Shown: positions 62,908 to 64,000 of the stretch, piece by piece
Position numbering within the stretch: the first letter of the stretch is position 1
How the letters are laid out: each line of letters opens with the position of its first letter
Source of the DNA: Haematococcus lacustris
Lineage: Eukaryota > Chlorophyta > Chlorophyceae > Chlamydomonadales > Haematococcaceae
DNA: 64,000 nt
NCBI GenBank assembly: GCA_030144725.1
Contig: JASKMD010000029.1
Span: 4,754,678-4,818,677 of the forward strand
Direction: 5' to 3'
Position numbers and translations under genes: made by a program
The notes under the pieces: generated by a model
Databases searched by the model: none
What the model was told of the DNA's origin: nothing
Seen by the model: only the letters and a program-made list of their open reading frames with translations

Positions 62908-62957
62908 AGAAGAAGAAGAAGAAGAAGAAGAAGAAGAAGAAGAAGAAGAAGAAGAAG
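62908..62957 (-). repeat. (CTT)n tail at the LINE 3' end
   Basis: About 16 AAG/CTT triplets between the LINE 3' UTR and the target duplication. It probably serves as the LINE's microsatellite-type 3' tail instead of poly(A). Confidence 0.8.
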
Positions 62958-64000
62958 ACTACTCCGGTATTCACCGGCGTGCATTAAGGGAGGAGCTACC
63001 GCCTGGGGCGCGGCCTGCTCCCACCATCAAGCCAAAGAAGAGGCGTCCCCCCTACCCTCCCCCCCCTCTGGTAGCCCTGAGTCTGTAGCTTGCCTTAGCA
63101 ATAGAATGGGCTGCTTCCATGGCGTGTCTAGTCAACTTGTTGAGCAGCTTGGTAGTGTTGGCTTGTGTGATCCCGAGGGCCAAGAGGTGTTGCCGTGTGT
63201 GCGCTTCGTAGGTTATGCCCCCTATGCCTAGTAGGATTGGTATGATAGCGACCATATGGTCTTCCTTGCGTATGGTCTCGGCTAAGTGGGTGTGTTGAGT
63301 GAGTGCCTTGTTTAATTGGTCCGTCCACCGTGAATCCGAGCAGTATTTGATTTCTATAATACATACCCGCTTGGTGTCTTTGCCGTCCTTGCTTGCCTTC
63401 TTATGAGGGGCCACCATGAGGATATCCGGCCTGGTGGTATGTTTAGTATCTTCTGGTTTCAGTCCGAGTGTCTGGAGTGTTGTCTGTAGCGTGTCGCTGG
63501 GGAGGTCCAGGCTTTCCTTTGCGCCCTTCTCCCAGCTGCCGGTGTCCGCAAAGCTGATGTACCCGCCTAGGGTTCCCTTGCTGATAGCTTTAGTGATGAG
63601 GCGGCCCGCCCCGTTGTGCCTTTCTTGCACCATCGGTAGAGTCTCGCTGCAGCCCGAGAGGAGGTGAGTGGCACTATCCGCATTCCCGCAGAGCGGGCAT
63701 CGGTCATCCGTCGCCCGTTTCCAGCGCATAGCTAGTTTCTGGTTGTATAGCCCTCCGGTACGGTAGAGTAGGGCAGTGCGTTGCGCGTGGGTGGAGATGT
63801 TCGTGTCGATCATCACTCTTTCGCCTGCTCCTTTCGCCGCGGCTTTGGTGATCTCCTGAGTCATCTGGTAGTAGATACTGTCTTGATTGGCAAGGCCCAA
63901 CTTGTGTTTGCGGTGCATGTGTGCCCGCACGCTGTGGCGGCAGTCCGGTAGTGGGGCGGGGAAGTCGCCGTCGGCTGCGTTGCTGAGCCAGTTCTTCGTC
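62958..64000 (-). mobile_element. Dualen/RandI-like LINE, 3' part
   Basis: Minus-strand LINE with a short 3' UTR and the C-terminal endonuclease. It continues beyond the right edge, where its RT should be. It probably belongs to the insertion whose 5' end is at 37309. Confidence 0.8.
63052..64000 (-). CDS. LINE ORF2 C-terminus: zinc knuckle and restriction-like endonuclease (partial)
   Basis: Open from the window edge to a TAG at 63052-63054. CPLCGNADSATHLLSGC is a CX2CX7HX4C knuckle of the R2 type, followed by RPDILMV and VCIIEIKYC, the PD...(E)xK core of a restriction-like endonuclease. In R2-type LINEs this nuclease makes the target nick. The upstream end (GDFPAPLPDCRHSVRAHM) continues the same frame. 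Combined with the APE in the 5' part at 44.6-45.3 kb, this gives the dual-endonuclease layout of Dualen/RandI. Confidence 0.85.
   Translation of the reverse strand, partial: TKNWLSNAADGDFPAPLPDCRHSVRAHMHRKHKLGLANQDSIYYQMTQEITKAAAKGAGERVMIDTNISTHAQRTALLYRTGGLYNQKLAMRWKRATDDRCPLCGNADSATHLLSGCSETLPMVQERHNGAGRLITKAISKGTLGGYISFADTGSWEKGAKESLDLPSDTLQTTLQTLGLKPEDTKHTTRPDILMVAPHKKASKDGKDTKRVCIIEIKYCSDSRWTDQLNKALTQHTHLAETIRKEDHMVAIIPILLGIGGITYEAHTRQHLLALGITQANTTKLLNKLTRHAMEAAHSIAKASYRLRATRGGGG

Overview
This 64 kb window is almost entirely nested and tandem transposable elements plus simple repeats from a eukaryotic nuclear genome. A chlorophyte green alga of the Chlamydomonadales type is the best guess. 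The reasons are GC-rich sequence, short GT-AG introns, L1-type LINEs in head-to-tail (Zepp-like) arrays, a LINE carrying both APE and restriction-like endonucleases (Dualen/RandI type, first described in Chlamydomonas), chromodomain Gypsy elements and TTAGGG-type interstitial telomeric repeats. The species cannot be named from the sequence. No rRNA gene, tRNA gene, bacterial-type operon or clear single-copy housekeeping gene was found. Two 500-base N runs (17169-17668 and 46187-46686) are assembly gaps.

Left third (1-23873, all elements read on the minus strand). A tandem array of ~4.96 kb LINE units (fragments 0, A, B, C) is joined end to end with no spacer. A 7.03 kb Ty3/Gypsy chromovirus (5073-12103, 276-bp LTRs, 5-bp TSD TCCTG) sits exactly at the A/B junction. 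At 19201 the array abuts the 3' part of a related LINE, followed by a Gypsy element (20800-23873) whose integrase ends in a chromodomain plus a PHD finger.

Middle (23874-46186). That Gypsy element is cut inside its RT gene by a DNA transposon with CACTCCTACAA termini. The transposon carries a multi-exon Tnp2/CACTA-like transposase gene (minus strand, exons from about 35305 down to 24739). One intron of that gene is swollen by about 4.9 kb of telomere-like arrays, satellites and microsatellites (28018-32896). Diverging from the transposase, on the plus strand, is the 5' half of a Ulp1-type (C48) SUMO-protease gene. Its last visible exon is broken at 37308 by a Dualen-like LINE. The second ORF of this LINE begins with a 2A-type motif, followed by two Josephin-like cysteine-protease domains and an APE endonuclease, and runs into the second gap.

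Right third (46687-64000). A decayed Gypsy gag is interrupted by a 346-bp MITE and by a complete Ty1/Copia element whose 260-bp LTRs look identical (49736-55511). Next come an unrecognised multi-exon gene ('gene X', 56401-59686), a 21-bp minisatellite, the 3' half of the Ulp1 gene (minus strand) and the 3' end of a LINE with an R2-type zinc knuckle and restriction-like endonuclease. The LINE 5' junction at 37308 and the LINE 3' junction at 62908 share the same 13-bp flank, and the two Ulp1 halves fit together in frame. The simplest reading is that the sequence right of the second gap is inverted relative to the left, either as a real inversion or as a scaffold orientation error. The whole region from 23874 to beyond 64000 would then be one large three-gene DNA transposon (Tnp2-like transposase, Ulp1 protease, gene X) with other elements inserted into it.
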